Shown: positions 1-6,053 of the stretch, piece by piece
Numbering within the stretch: the stretch's first letter is position 1
Layout: each line of letters starts with the position of its first letter
NCBI GenBank assembly: GCA_034180415.1
Contig: JAXFOK010000026.1
Coordinates: 1-11,884 of the forward strand
DNA from: CAKMMH01 sp927798255
GTDB taxonomy: Bacteria; Bdellovibrionota_C; UBA2361; CAKMMH01
DNA: 11,884 nucleotides
Direction of reading: 5' to 3'
Program-made: the position numbers and the translations under genes
The notes under the pieces: generated by a model
The model's input: the letters and a program-made list of their open reading frames with translations, nothing else
Database searches by the model: none
Told to the model about the DNA's origin: nothing

Positions 1-197
1 TTACAAAACGCCTTTTTTTATGGAGTTGATCATAGCACAACTAAGACGGGATGGAAACTATGACCATTTCGTATTTGTCTTGATGGTTGCTTTTGATCAT
101 AGCACAACTAAGACGGGATGGAAACTATGACAAGCAAGTAATTGTAAAATCTCCAAGTGAAGATCATAGCACAACTAAGACGGATGGGAACTATGAC
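1..197 (+). CRISPR. CRISPR array, trailer-end portion (continues off the left edge)
   Basis: Two identical 37-nt repeats (28-64 and 95-131) and a third, degenerate 36-nt copy (162-197) are separated by two unrelated 30-nt spacers (65-94 and 132-161). Positions 1-27 look like the right part of a further spacer, so the array continues upstream. Repeats begin GATCATAGCACAAC and end GGATGGAAACTATGAC. The degenerate copy lies at the cas-proximal end. Terminal repeats usually decay at the trailer, so the leader should be off-window to the left and transcription should run on the + strand toward the cas genes. The purine-rich GGAAAC near the repeat 3' end suits this direction. The adjacent cas6 is the likely processing enzyme. 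I saw no match of either spacer elsewhere in the window. Confidence 0.97.
162..197 (+). repeat. Degenerate terminal CRISPR repeat
   Basis: This copy matches the other two repeats over its first 20 bases and last 9 bases but differs in the middle. The consensus GACGGGATGGAAAC reads GACGGATGGGAAC here, so one G is lost from the GGG run and one A after ATGG is replaced by G, giving 36 nt. The last eight bases (ACTATGAC), expected to form the crRNA 5' handle after Cas6 cleavage, are unchanged. It is the final repeat; what follows is pseudogene sequence. Confidence 0.93.
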
Positions 198-428
198 AGA
201 ATGAAACACAATGCCTACTAGGCTAAAGCCCCACATACATACTTTTGGCGAACTACAACATAGCAAGAAATAGATTATATAGAAGAATGGAACGGGTATT
301 TAACAGCATTTGAAATTAAATGGAATGATAAAGCAAAAGAGTTAAAAATATTTAAAGAAAAATATACTAATTCTATTTTTCAAGTAATAACGCCAAATAA
401 TATGGAAGATTTTTGGTGTTCTGATTAA
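198..428 (+). pseudogene. C-terminal remnant of an AAA/DUF4143-family ATPase gene
   Basis: One frame reads through with two in-frame TAG codons at 219-221 and 261-263 and a final TAA at 426-428. Between the ambers it encodes HTYFWRTTT; after the second it encodes QEIDYIEEWNGYLTAFEIKW and later FQVITPNNMEDFW. By recall this is the C-terminal signature of prokaryotic ATPases with a DUF4143 (PD-(D/E)xK-like) C-terminal domain, which typically read YFWRT..QQEIDYIEE...EfKW...VITPeNy.dF. Both ambers fall where family members plausibly carry Gln, so each could be a single CAG to TAG change. Everything upstream (the AAA domain) is missing; homologous codons begin directly after the last CRISPR repeat. 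The fragment is dead by truncation as well as by stops. The family call comes from remembered consensus, not an alignment. Confidence 0.8.
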
Positions 429-556
429 AAAAGATAAGGTAATATAATACTATTTAGTGCAAATTTTGCTGATTGTGAAATTAATGATATGCTTTATAAT
501 GTGCCACTTATTTGATTAATAAGTTATAACGGATTATTAATATTTAGGAAAATATC
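429..556. other. Gene-free stretch before the first CARF gene
   Basis: No convincing gene is present. A short open stretch at 438-515 reads GNIILFSANFADCEINDMLY and then NVPLI before TGA. It has no usable start codon and a stop just upstream, looks protein-like and may be another gene remnant, but I do not recognise it. A weak promoter-like pair, TTGATT (512-517) and TATTAA (535-540) spaced by 17 bases, lies just upstream of the next gene. In DNA this AT-rich such matches are common, and it would leave a leader of only about ten bases. AGGA at 546-549 is the ribosome binding site of the next gene. Confidence 0.4.
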
Positions 557-1831
557 ATGGGAAAGCTTTTTATATCATTTTTAGGAACAGGTAAATACGC
601 TAGTTGTTCATATAAATTGAATGATAATATTTATAATACGGATTTTATACAAGAGACATTAATAAGCTATTATTGTAAAGATTGGCATGAAGAAAACGAA
701 AGGATAAGAATCTTTTATACTAAGGAAACACAAAATTCTCCTCAAGATGGTATACTATCAAATTATTCTAGACTAAATGAAAAACTTCAAAAATTTAAAA
801 ATGTTCAATTTGTTCTTATAAAAAGTGGAAAAACAGAAGATGAACTCTGGGAAATTTTTAATATTGTAAATGCTGAGATTAAGGAAGGAGATGAAATATA
901 TCTTGATATAACACATGCCTTTAGATTTATACCTATGCTTTCATGCTATTTGTTAAATTTTGCAAAAATTCAAAAGAATATAACAATAAAACATATAAAC
1001 TATGGTGCTTATGACGCAAGAGATGAAAATAATATTGCTCCAGTATATGAATTATCTCTTTTTGATCATCTATTTGATTGGTCTATAGCTTTAGATTCAT
1101 TCAATGTATCTGGAAAAGCGGATAAGATTAACAATATATTAAAAAGAAAAAAAATTAATGCGATAAAGGATGAAAGCGACGATGCTCGTTATGATATAGA
1201 ACTAAGTAAGTTATTTGAAAATATTGATGGTTTTTCTCAAAGCTTACATCTTTGTCATAAATCTAATATACATAAAAGTATAGAATATATACAAAAAAAT
1301 ATTGTTCAAAATGATTCATTAGATAACAATCCAAGATATCAAATACAAAGTTCTTTATTAAAAGATATAAAGGATACATTTTATAAATTTCCAACTGATG
1401 CATCAAATGCAGATATGTATTTAGCTAAATGGTGCATAGAACATAATCTTTATCAACAAGCTATAACAATTACACAGCAAACTTTTTTATCATTTATGCA
1501 AAAATTCTTAAATGATAATGGGTTTAAATTTTCTGATAGTAATAATGTTTTATTAAAACAGCATGAAGTTGAAAGTAAAATAAATGGTGCGATTTCGAGT
1601 TATTGTAATAAAGATGATGAAAGTGATGATACTTTAATTAATAGTATCAAGAAAATCTTAGTTAAATTAAATAATAACGATATCTTGAAAAGCTATAAAG
1701 AATTAAAAGATATAAGAAATATAGTCAATCATTTTAATGAAAGTGATTATAAAATTTCAACTATGCAGCATAATATTAGTAAATATATAAATGATATTAC
1801 AAATTTCTTAGCTAATCTCGAAAATGACTGA
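557..1831 (+). CDS. csx2: CARF-HEPN ribonuclease, TM1812/Csx2 (Csx1-like) family, copy 1
   Basis: This 424-residue protein is a predicted cytoplasmic RNase switched on by cyclic oligoadenylate from Cas10. The N-terminus LFISFLGTGKY and the DITHAFRF motif at 117-124 are hallmarks of the 'CRISPR DxTHG'/TM1812 CARF family; the motif lies in the Rossmann-like ligand-binding domain (about 1-175). The C-terminal part carries R387-NIVN-H392, the RX4H catalytic motif of HEPN RNases, inside a helical region. AGGA lies 7 bases before the ATG, supporting this start. It shares its architecture and much of its N-terminal half with the next gene, which is 64 residues longer. The 144-bp gap after it holds a possible separate promoter. 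The CARF assignment is strong. The HEPN assignment rests on the motif and helical context. Whether the ligand is cA4 or cA6 cannot be seen. Confidence 0.92.
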   Translation: MGKLFISFLGTGKYASCSYKLNDNIYNTDFIQETLISYYCKDWHEENERIRIFYTKETQNSPQDGILSNYSRLNEKLQKFKNVQFVLIKSGKTEDELWEIFNIVNAEIKEGDEIYLDITHAFRFIPMLSCYLLNFAKIQKNITIKHINYGAYDARDENNIAPVYELSLFDHLFDWSIALDSFNVSGKADKINNILKRKKINAIKDESDDARYDIELSKLFENIDGFSQSLHLCHKSNIHKSIEYIQKNIVQNDSLDNNPRYQIQSSLLKDIKDTFYKFPTDASNADMYLAKWCIEHNLYQQAITITQQTFLSFMQKFLNDNGFKFSDSNNVLLKQHEVESKINGAISSYCNKDDESDDTLINSIKKILVKLNNNDILKSYKELKDIRNIVNHFNESDYKISTMQHNISKYINDITNFLANLEND

Positions 1832-1871
1832 TGAAAGTTATATTTTTAAGGTTAGGCATTTATTAAAAATG

Positions 1872-1900
1872 TTTACACTATCAACGTTGATACATAAAAT
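1872..1900 (+). promoter_or_regulatory. Putative promoter with palindromic operator before the second CARF gene
   Basis: TTTACA (1872-1877) and TAAAAT (1895-1900) are each one base from the consensus -35 and -10 hexamers and are exactly 17 bases apart. The spacer is almost filled by a perfect 14-bp palindrome, TATCAACGTTGATA (1879-1892). A repressor bound there would block RNA polymerase. The same core recurs upstream of cas10 (5990-6003). The central AACGTT resembles the CG-centred operators of LacI/GalR-type regulators, but no regulator gene is present, so the binding protein is unknown. A start near 1907 would leave a leader of roughly 70 bases before the gene at 1976. Confidence 0.6.
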
Positions 1901-1939
1901 AACTATTTATGTTTAATTTAAACATTGATATTTTATATC
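1892..1939. repeat. Cluster of AT-rich dyads in the leader of the second CARF gene
   Basis: Three inverted repeats follow the operator-like palindrome. ACATAAA (1892-1898) pairs with TTTATGT (1906-1912). ATGTTTAA (1909-1916) pairs with TTAAACAT (1918-1925) around a single T. GATAT (1927-1931) pairs with ATATC (1935-1939). The first two overlap at 1909-1912 and so could not form together. They have too few G-C pairs to be an intrinsic terminator. In DNA this AT-rich, short dyads also arise by chance, so only the sequence pattern is claimed. Confidence 0.45.
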
Positions 1940-1975
1940 TATGTGTATTTATGATATTTAAAAATAGGTAAATCA

Positions 1976-3442
1976 ATGGCTAATCTTTTCATTTCTTTTC
2001 TAGGAACAAGTGATTATAAAGTTTGTAGGTATTATTTTGATAATAATAAAAATGATTATTGCGATACAAAGTTTATTCAAGAAGCTTTGATATCAAAATA
2101 TTGTAAATATTTGAATGAAGAAAATGATAGGATTTATATATTTGTAACCAAAAAGGCTGAAGAGAAAAACTGGAACGAATTAGAGTATGCTTTAAGAAGT
2201 ATTGATAATTTAAATTGTAAGATCATAAAAAGAAATATTCCAAATGGAAATAATGAAGCAGATTTGTGGGAGATTTTTAATATTGTAAATAATGAAATTA
2301 TTGACAATGATGAAATATATCTTGATATTACTCATGCTTTCAGATTTATTCCTATGATTTCTTGTTATTTACTTAATTTTGCAAAAATTCAAAAAAATAT
2401 AACTATAAAACATATAAATTATGGTTCTATTGAGAGTTTACTTCCAAATATTCATAGTGGTTTAATTAGTGATTTAGAAAAAGATATACCGAATATTGAA
2501 GATAGGTTAGCACCAGTTTATGAACTTTCTCTTTTAGATAGCCTCTTTGATTGGTCAACTTCACTTGATGGTTTTATAAAATATGGTAATGCAACTAAAA
2601 TTAAGGATACAATACAGAAAAACAATTTAAAATTTAGTCCATTAAATCTTTTTTCAGCTAATAATTCTTCAAAAAAAGGAGATTGCATGGAAGATTGTTT
2701 GAGAAATTTGATTTCGAAAATCAGTGATTATTTAGATGTGTTTACAAAAGCTGTTTACATTTCAGATGTTCAAAAGGCATTACTATATATACGAAATATC
2801 AAAAAAGCTCTTGATGACTTAAAGAATGATACAAATTTGAGCAGTGAGTCACTTGTTTCAATACGCAATGATAATCCTCAAATAGAACTTACATTAGATA
2901 CGCTACATGGACTAAGAAAAGAATTTAAAGATATTTCGTATGATAATGATATAATGGATAGTTTTAAGATTTCGGCGTGGTGTTTAAATCATGAAATGTA
3001 TCAACCATCTATAACAATATTGTATGAATCAACAATAACATATTTTTTAAATTTATTAACCAATATACTACCTCAAGATGTTAACAACAAAAATTATCTA
3101 AAAAAGAGGGAGTTTGTTTCATCGCTATTAAATGTAACTTCAAATAATGAAAATTTAAGAGGATATGATTATATAAGCAAAGCTCAGCAAGAGATGCTTC
3201 AAAATTATATAAGAAATAATAAATTGGTACTATGTAATTTATATAAATTCGTAGGGCATGTAAGACATTGCGTAAATCATGCAAAGACTTCATCATCAGA
3301 ATATTATCGCATTACTATAAAAGATACTATAGGATACCTAAATAAGCTTAAAAATAAAGATTATCCACTAAATATGGATATTTTCGAGTTATATAAAGAA
3401 TTAATAAAATATGTTTTTTGCGAAATAGGATTGGAGTATTAA
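1976..3442 (+). CDS. csx2: CARF-HEPN ribonuclease, TM1812/Csx2 (Csx1-like) family, copy 2
   Basis: This 488-residue paralog of the preceding gene is a second predicted cOA-activated RNase. The N-terminus LFISFLGTSDY and DITHAFRF at 117-124 repeat the CARF hallmarks at the same residue positions. The segment from about residue 97 (LWEIFNIVN) to the end of IKHINYG near 150 is almost identical to copy 1. The HEPN motif R430-HCVN-H435 is intact. It differs from copy 1 by an insert after the shared HINYG (about residues 151-172) and a longer, strongly diverged middle (about 200-330). AGG lies 7 bases before the ATG. Only 3 bases separate its TAA from the Csx20-like gene, so the two are very probably co-translated. 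A promoter-like element precedes it. A heterodimer with copy 1 is possible but unproven, since CARF-HEPN proteins usually act as homodimers. Confidence 0.92.
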   Translation: MANLFISFLGTSDYKVCRYYFDNNKNDYCDTKFIQEALISKYCKYLNEENDRIYIFVTKKAEEKNWNELEYALRSIDNLNCKIIKRNIPNGNNEADLWEIFNIVNNEIIDNDEIYLDITHAFRFIPMISCYLLNFAKIQKNITIKHINYGSIESLLPNIHSGLISDLEKDIPNIEDRLAPVYELSLLDSLFDWSTSLDGFIKYGNATKIKDTIQKNNLKFSPLNLFSANNSSKKGDCMEDCLRNLISKISDYLDVFTKAVYISDVQKALLYIRNIKKALDDLKNDTNLSSESLVSIRNDNPQIELTLDTLHGLRKEFKDISYDNDIMDSFKISAWCLNHEMYQPSITILYESTITYFLNLLTNILPQDVNNKNYLKKREFVSSLLNVTSNNENLRGYDYISKAQQEMLQNYIRNNKLVLCNLYKFVGHVRHCVNHAKTSSSEYYRITIKDTIGYLNKLKNKDYPLNMDIFELYKELIKYVFCEIGLEY

Positions 3443-3445
3443 ATT

Positions 3446-3838
3446 ATGTCATCATTACTAATTCTTTTTAACCATACATTAACAAAAGACCAAGAGTTCG
3501 ATGCAAAAAATACTCTTAAAATTCATAATATTATTTATCCTAGTCAAGAAATAAAATCTCTATGGGCTAATATTCCTGAAGGACGTGAAAGCTTAAATTG
3601 CTATTTAGAAGATGTTAAAGAATGGATTCTAAATAAGGCTAAAAAAGGCGACTATATTTTAATTCAAGGTGACTTTGGCGCAACTTATATTATGGTAGAA
3701 TATGCTTTTAATTTAGGACTCATTCCTATTTATTCTACTACTAAGAGAGTCGCAAATGAAGAAAAATTAGAAGGTGGTGAAATAATTATAAGTAAAGTTT
3801 TTAAACATGTAATTTATAGAAAATATGAAAGAGGGTAG
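3446..3838 (+). CDS. csx20: Csx20-like protein, putative cyclic oligoadenylate ring nuclease
   Basis: This small 130-residue protein begins LLILFNHTLTKDQ and contains LWANIPEG (39-46), KKGDYILIQGDFGATY (66-81) and the tail FKHVIYRKYE. This matches my memory of the Csx20 family found only in type III loci. It looks like a compact Rossmann-like fold, with the GDFGATY turn as a candidate ligand site. Csx20 has been proposed, and as I recall recently shown, to degrade cyclic tetra-adenylate, which would switch off CARF effectors. The start follows the stop of the CARF-HEPN gene by 3 bases, with GGAG (3433-3436) inside that gene's end, implying coupled synthesis of an effector and its likely off-switch. 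The family call rests on recalled motifs; the catalytic residues are not identified. A wider Csx16/Csx20-like assignment is the main alternative. Confidence 0.75.
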   Translation: MSSLLILFNHTLTKDQEFDAKNTLKIHNIIYPSQEIKSLWANIPEGRESLNCYLEDVKEWILNKAKKGDYILIQGDFGATYIMVEYAFNLGLIPIYSTTKRVANEEKLEGGEIIISKVFKHVIYRKYERG

Positions 3839-3870
3839 CTTTATATAATATTTTTTAAGGATTATGTACG

Positions 3871-4875
3871 ATGGTTATAATAAGAACAGATTTTGGTGAT
3901 TTAAAATATGTATTAAATAATATGAATGCGACTTTAGAAGTAGCAAAGTATGAATTTAGATGTAGATTCTTACAAGACACAGTTTTACCTAAATTCAAAG
4001 GTTCAACTTTTAGAGGAGTTTTTGGAAGAGCTCTTAGAAATATATCCTGCGGTATTAAAGATAGTGATTGCTCAAGTTGTAAAATAAAAAATAGTTGTTT
4101 ATATGCTAAAGTTTTTGAACAAGATTTAGAAAAATTAAAAGAAGATAAAAACTTTTCACCAGCCCATCCTTATGTAATTGAGTGTGATGATAATAAAAAA
4201 ACAAGATTTCAAAAAGATGATTACTTTATTTTTAATTTGATTTTATTCGGAGAATATATTTATGAAATACCATATTTTATTTATGCAGTAGTAGAAATGG
4301 GAAAAATTGGATTTGGAAGAAAAAATGAAAATGGCGAAAGAGCAAAATTTATAATTAGGGATGTCATATCAGATGGTAAAGAAATTTATTCAGATGTAAC
4401 CAAAGAAATAAATAATTCACCTAATTCGTGTATGATAAGAAAAAAATATTTTGAATATTTATTTGATGACTACAAGGAGTTGAATCAAGTAAGCATCGTG
4501 CTAGAAACGCCGCTTAGATTTAAACAAAAAAGTGTTCTTACTGATACGCTTTCTTTTGAAACATTAATTAAACTTGTTATAAGAAGACTTAATACTTTAT
4601 TTAAGATGTATGGAAGTGACACATTAAATTTTAATTTGGATCTATTAATTGAAGAATCAAAGAAAGTTCAAATTTTAGAAAATAATTTATATTGGAAAGA
4701 TAATAAACGTTATTCTTTAAGGCAAAAACATTCAATGCTTCTAGGAGGACTTCAAGGTGAAATAAAATATAAGGGAAACTTAGCTATTTTTATGCCGTTT
4801 TTAATGGTCGCTAAGGATCTACATCTAGGTAAGCAGACTTCTTTCGGACTAGGTAAAATCGATGTCAAAATTTAA
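3871..4875 (+). CDS. cas6: Cas6 pre-crRNA processing endoribonuclease (RAMP)
   Basis: The 334-residue protein has the two-part RAMP layout of bacterial Cas6. Near the N-terminus LPKFKGSTFRGVFGRALR (39-56) is followed by a four-cysteine cluster (C60, C67, C70, C76) and LYAKVFE, a signature of the COG5551-type Cas6 group. The extreme C-terminus carries the glycine-rich RNA-binding loop GKQTSFGLGKI. It should cut the repeat RNA to leave an 8-nt 5' handle on each crRNA, which is then passed to the Csm complex. AAGGA (3857-3861) lies 9 bases before the chosen ATG. A second in-frame ATG at codon 18 lies close to where the conserved part begins, so the first 17 residues are less certain. It lies between two putative cOA-handling genes with 20-32 base gaps, suggesting one transcript. 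The catalytic residues cannot be fixed from sequence, because they vary among Cas6 enzymes. Confidence 0.93.
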   Translation: MVIIRTDFGDLKYVLNNMNATLEVAKYEFRCRFLQDTVLPKFKGSTFRGVFGRALRNISCGIKDSDCSSCKIKNSCLYAKVFEQDLEKLKEDKNFSPAHPYVIECDDNKKTRFQKDDYFIFNLILFGEYIYEIPYFIYAVVEMGKIGFGRKNENGERAKFIIRDVISDGKEIYSDVTKEINNSPNSCMIRKKYFEYLFDDYKELNQVSIVLETPLRFKQKSVLTDTLSFETLIKLVIRRLNTLFKMYGSDTLNFNLDLLIEESKKVQILENNLYWKDNKRYSLRQKHSMLLGGLQGEIKYKGNLAIFMPFLMVAKDLHLGKQTSFGLGKIDVKI

Positions 4876-4895
4876 TTTTTTATAGGTATAACTTT

Positions 4896-5975
4896 ATGGA
4901 AAATATATTAATAGCAACACTTGGTTTAGAATATAAGGTTCTTATTTCTGCATTAAAATCATTTGTTGTTGATAAAAATATTAAAATTAATAAAGTCTAT
5001 GTTATTACTTCTCATAAAGGAAAGGAAATAATAAAAGAAAACTTATTAGGCAATGGAGAATTTAAAAAGTTTAAAAATGCTTATAAATTACTAGATATAG
5101 AATTTGATGAATCAAATATTTTGGTTCCTAAAAATGATAAAAATGAATATTTAACAGGAATTTTTACAGAAACTGATAATAAACTATTCTTGAGGGAATG
5201 TTTTAAAATTACAAAAAAATTTATTAAGACTAATAATATAATATCATTTCTTGTAACAGGAGGTATGAAAGGAATGAGTTCATGTTTATCTTTAACAGCT
5301 CAGCTCTTTGGAAGAGAACAGGATGTGATTTATACACTAAGCCTTGTAGATAAATTAACGAAAGAACAAATTAATAAACTACCAAAATATCTTCAAAAAG
5401 AATTAATTAATGAAAAAGAACATTTTTCTTTAACTAAAATGCCGTATGTGAAACTTTCTTCAAATTTAAGTATGAAAGCACTTTTAAATTTATCTGTTGA
5501 TGAGCTTGTGAATAATACAAATGAATTTCAAAATGAGAAAGTTATAATTGATGTCAAAAAACGACTAATAAGTATAGGCGTGGAATCTTGTAAACTTCCT
5601 CTATCATTATTTTCTTTATACTTATATTTTGTAAATAAAAAGAAACAATGTAAGTGCAAAAAAAAATCATGTGAACTTTGCTGTGATTGTTATCTTAATA
5701 AACTTGACGATGCTTCTATATTTGTCAAAGATTTAGCAAAAATTTATGATATATATAAAGATTCGGATTATAAGATGTCATCTAGTGGAATAAAAGAAAT
5801 ATCAAATGAGAATTTTAATTCTTATAAAAGCAAAATTAAACAAATATTTTTAAAAAACTTTGATTTACAAACTGTCAATCAAATATGTATTGAAAGTGTA
5901 GGGCCAAAAGTTGGTAAGAAATTTGGAATAAAGCTTCCAAAAGAATTATTTGTTATTGTAAATTCTGGTGATTAG
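4896..5975 (+). CDS. NE0113-family CARF protein (Csm6-like/ring-nuclease type) with a Cys-rich insert
   Basis: The 359-residue protein opens with ILIATLGLEYKVLISAL and has KVYVITSHKGKEII (33-46) and FLVTGGMKGMSSCLSL (118-133) followed by LFGREQDVIYTLSLV. This is the pattern of the NE0113 (TIGR02584/PF09623) CARF domain, often annotated as 'CRISPR-associated ring nuclease' or Csm6-like. The TGGMKGM turn corresponds to the family's GG(R/K)K ligand-contacting loop. After about residue 200 comes a second region with six cysteines packed into 252-265 (C252, C254, C259, C262, C263, C265), a plausible zinc site, then a tail ending GKKFGIKLPKELFVIV. No RX4-6H HEPN motif is obvious, so it may be a ring nuclease, sensor or regulator rather than an RNase. 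AGG lies 9 bases before the ATG. It ends 78 bases before cas10. Confidence 0.8.
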   Translation: MENILIATLGLEYKVLISALKSFVVDKNIKINKVYVITSHKGKEIIKENLLGNGEFKKFKNAYKLLDIEFDESNILVPKNDKNEYLTGIFTETDNKLFLRECFKITKKFIKTNNIISFLVTGGMKGMSSCLSLTAQLFGREQDVIYTLSLVDKLTKEQINKLPKYLQKELINEKEHFSLTKMPYVKLSSNLSMKALLNLSVDELVNNTNEFQNEKVIIDVKKRLISIGVESCKLPLSLFSLYLYFVNKKKQCKCKKKSCELCCDCYLNKLDDASIFVKDLAKIYDIYKDSDYKMSSSGIKEISNENFNSYKSKIKQIFLKNFDLQTVNQICIESVGPKVGKKFGIKLPKELFVIVNSGD

Positions 5976-5989
5976 ATAAAAAATTAGAG

Positions 5990-6003
5990 TATCAACGTTG
6001 AAA
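5990..6003. promoter_or_regulatory. Second copy of the operator-like palindrome, upstream of cas10
   Basis: TATCAACGTTGAAA matches the site at 1879-1892 in 13 of 14 bases, with its first 12 bases identical and TCAACGTTGA (5992-6001) a perfect palindrome. It lies in the 78-bp gap between the NE0113-family gene and cas10, 50 bases before the cas10 ATG. TAGAAA (6007-6012) is a weak -10 candidate and the matching -35 position (TTAGAG, 5984-5989) is poor, so promoter activity is less certain here than at the first site. Confidence 0.55.
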
Positions 6004-6053
6004 GTCTAGAAAATGGGTGTTTAAAATTTAATAAATTATATAAAATAAAGCTT

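Noticed and set aside
198..428. Reassigned genetic code in which TAG encodes glutamine
   Set aside because: The csx20-like, NE0113-like, csm2 and csm4 genes all end in TAG at sensible family lengths, so TAG is a normal stop here; the ambers are better read as pseudogene decay.
1832..1975. Intrinsic terminator after the first CARF-HEPN gene
   Set aside because: The inverted repeats there are AT-rich with almost no G-C pairs and no stem followed by a clean T-run, so they do not meet the usual criteria.
3081..3296. Reverse-strand open frame opposite the second CARF-HEPN gene
   Set aside because: It lies wholly within a well-supported gene, has no ribosome site or recognisable motif, and is a shadow frame.
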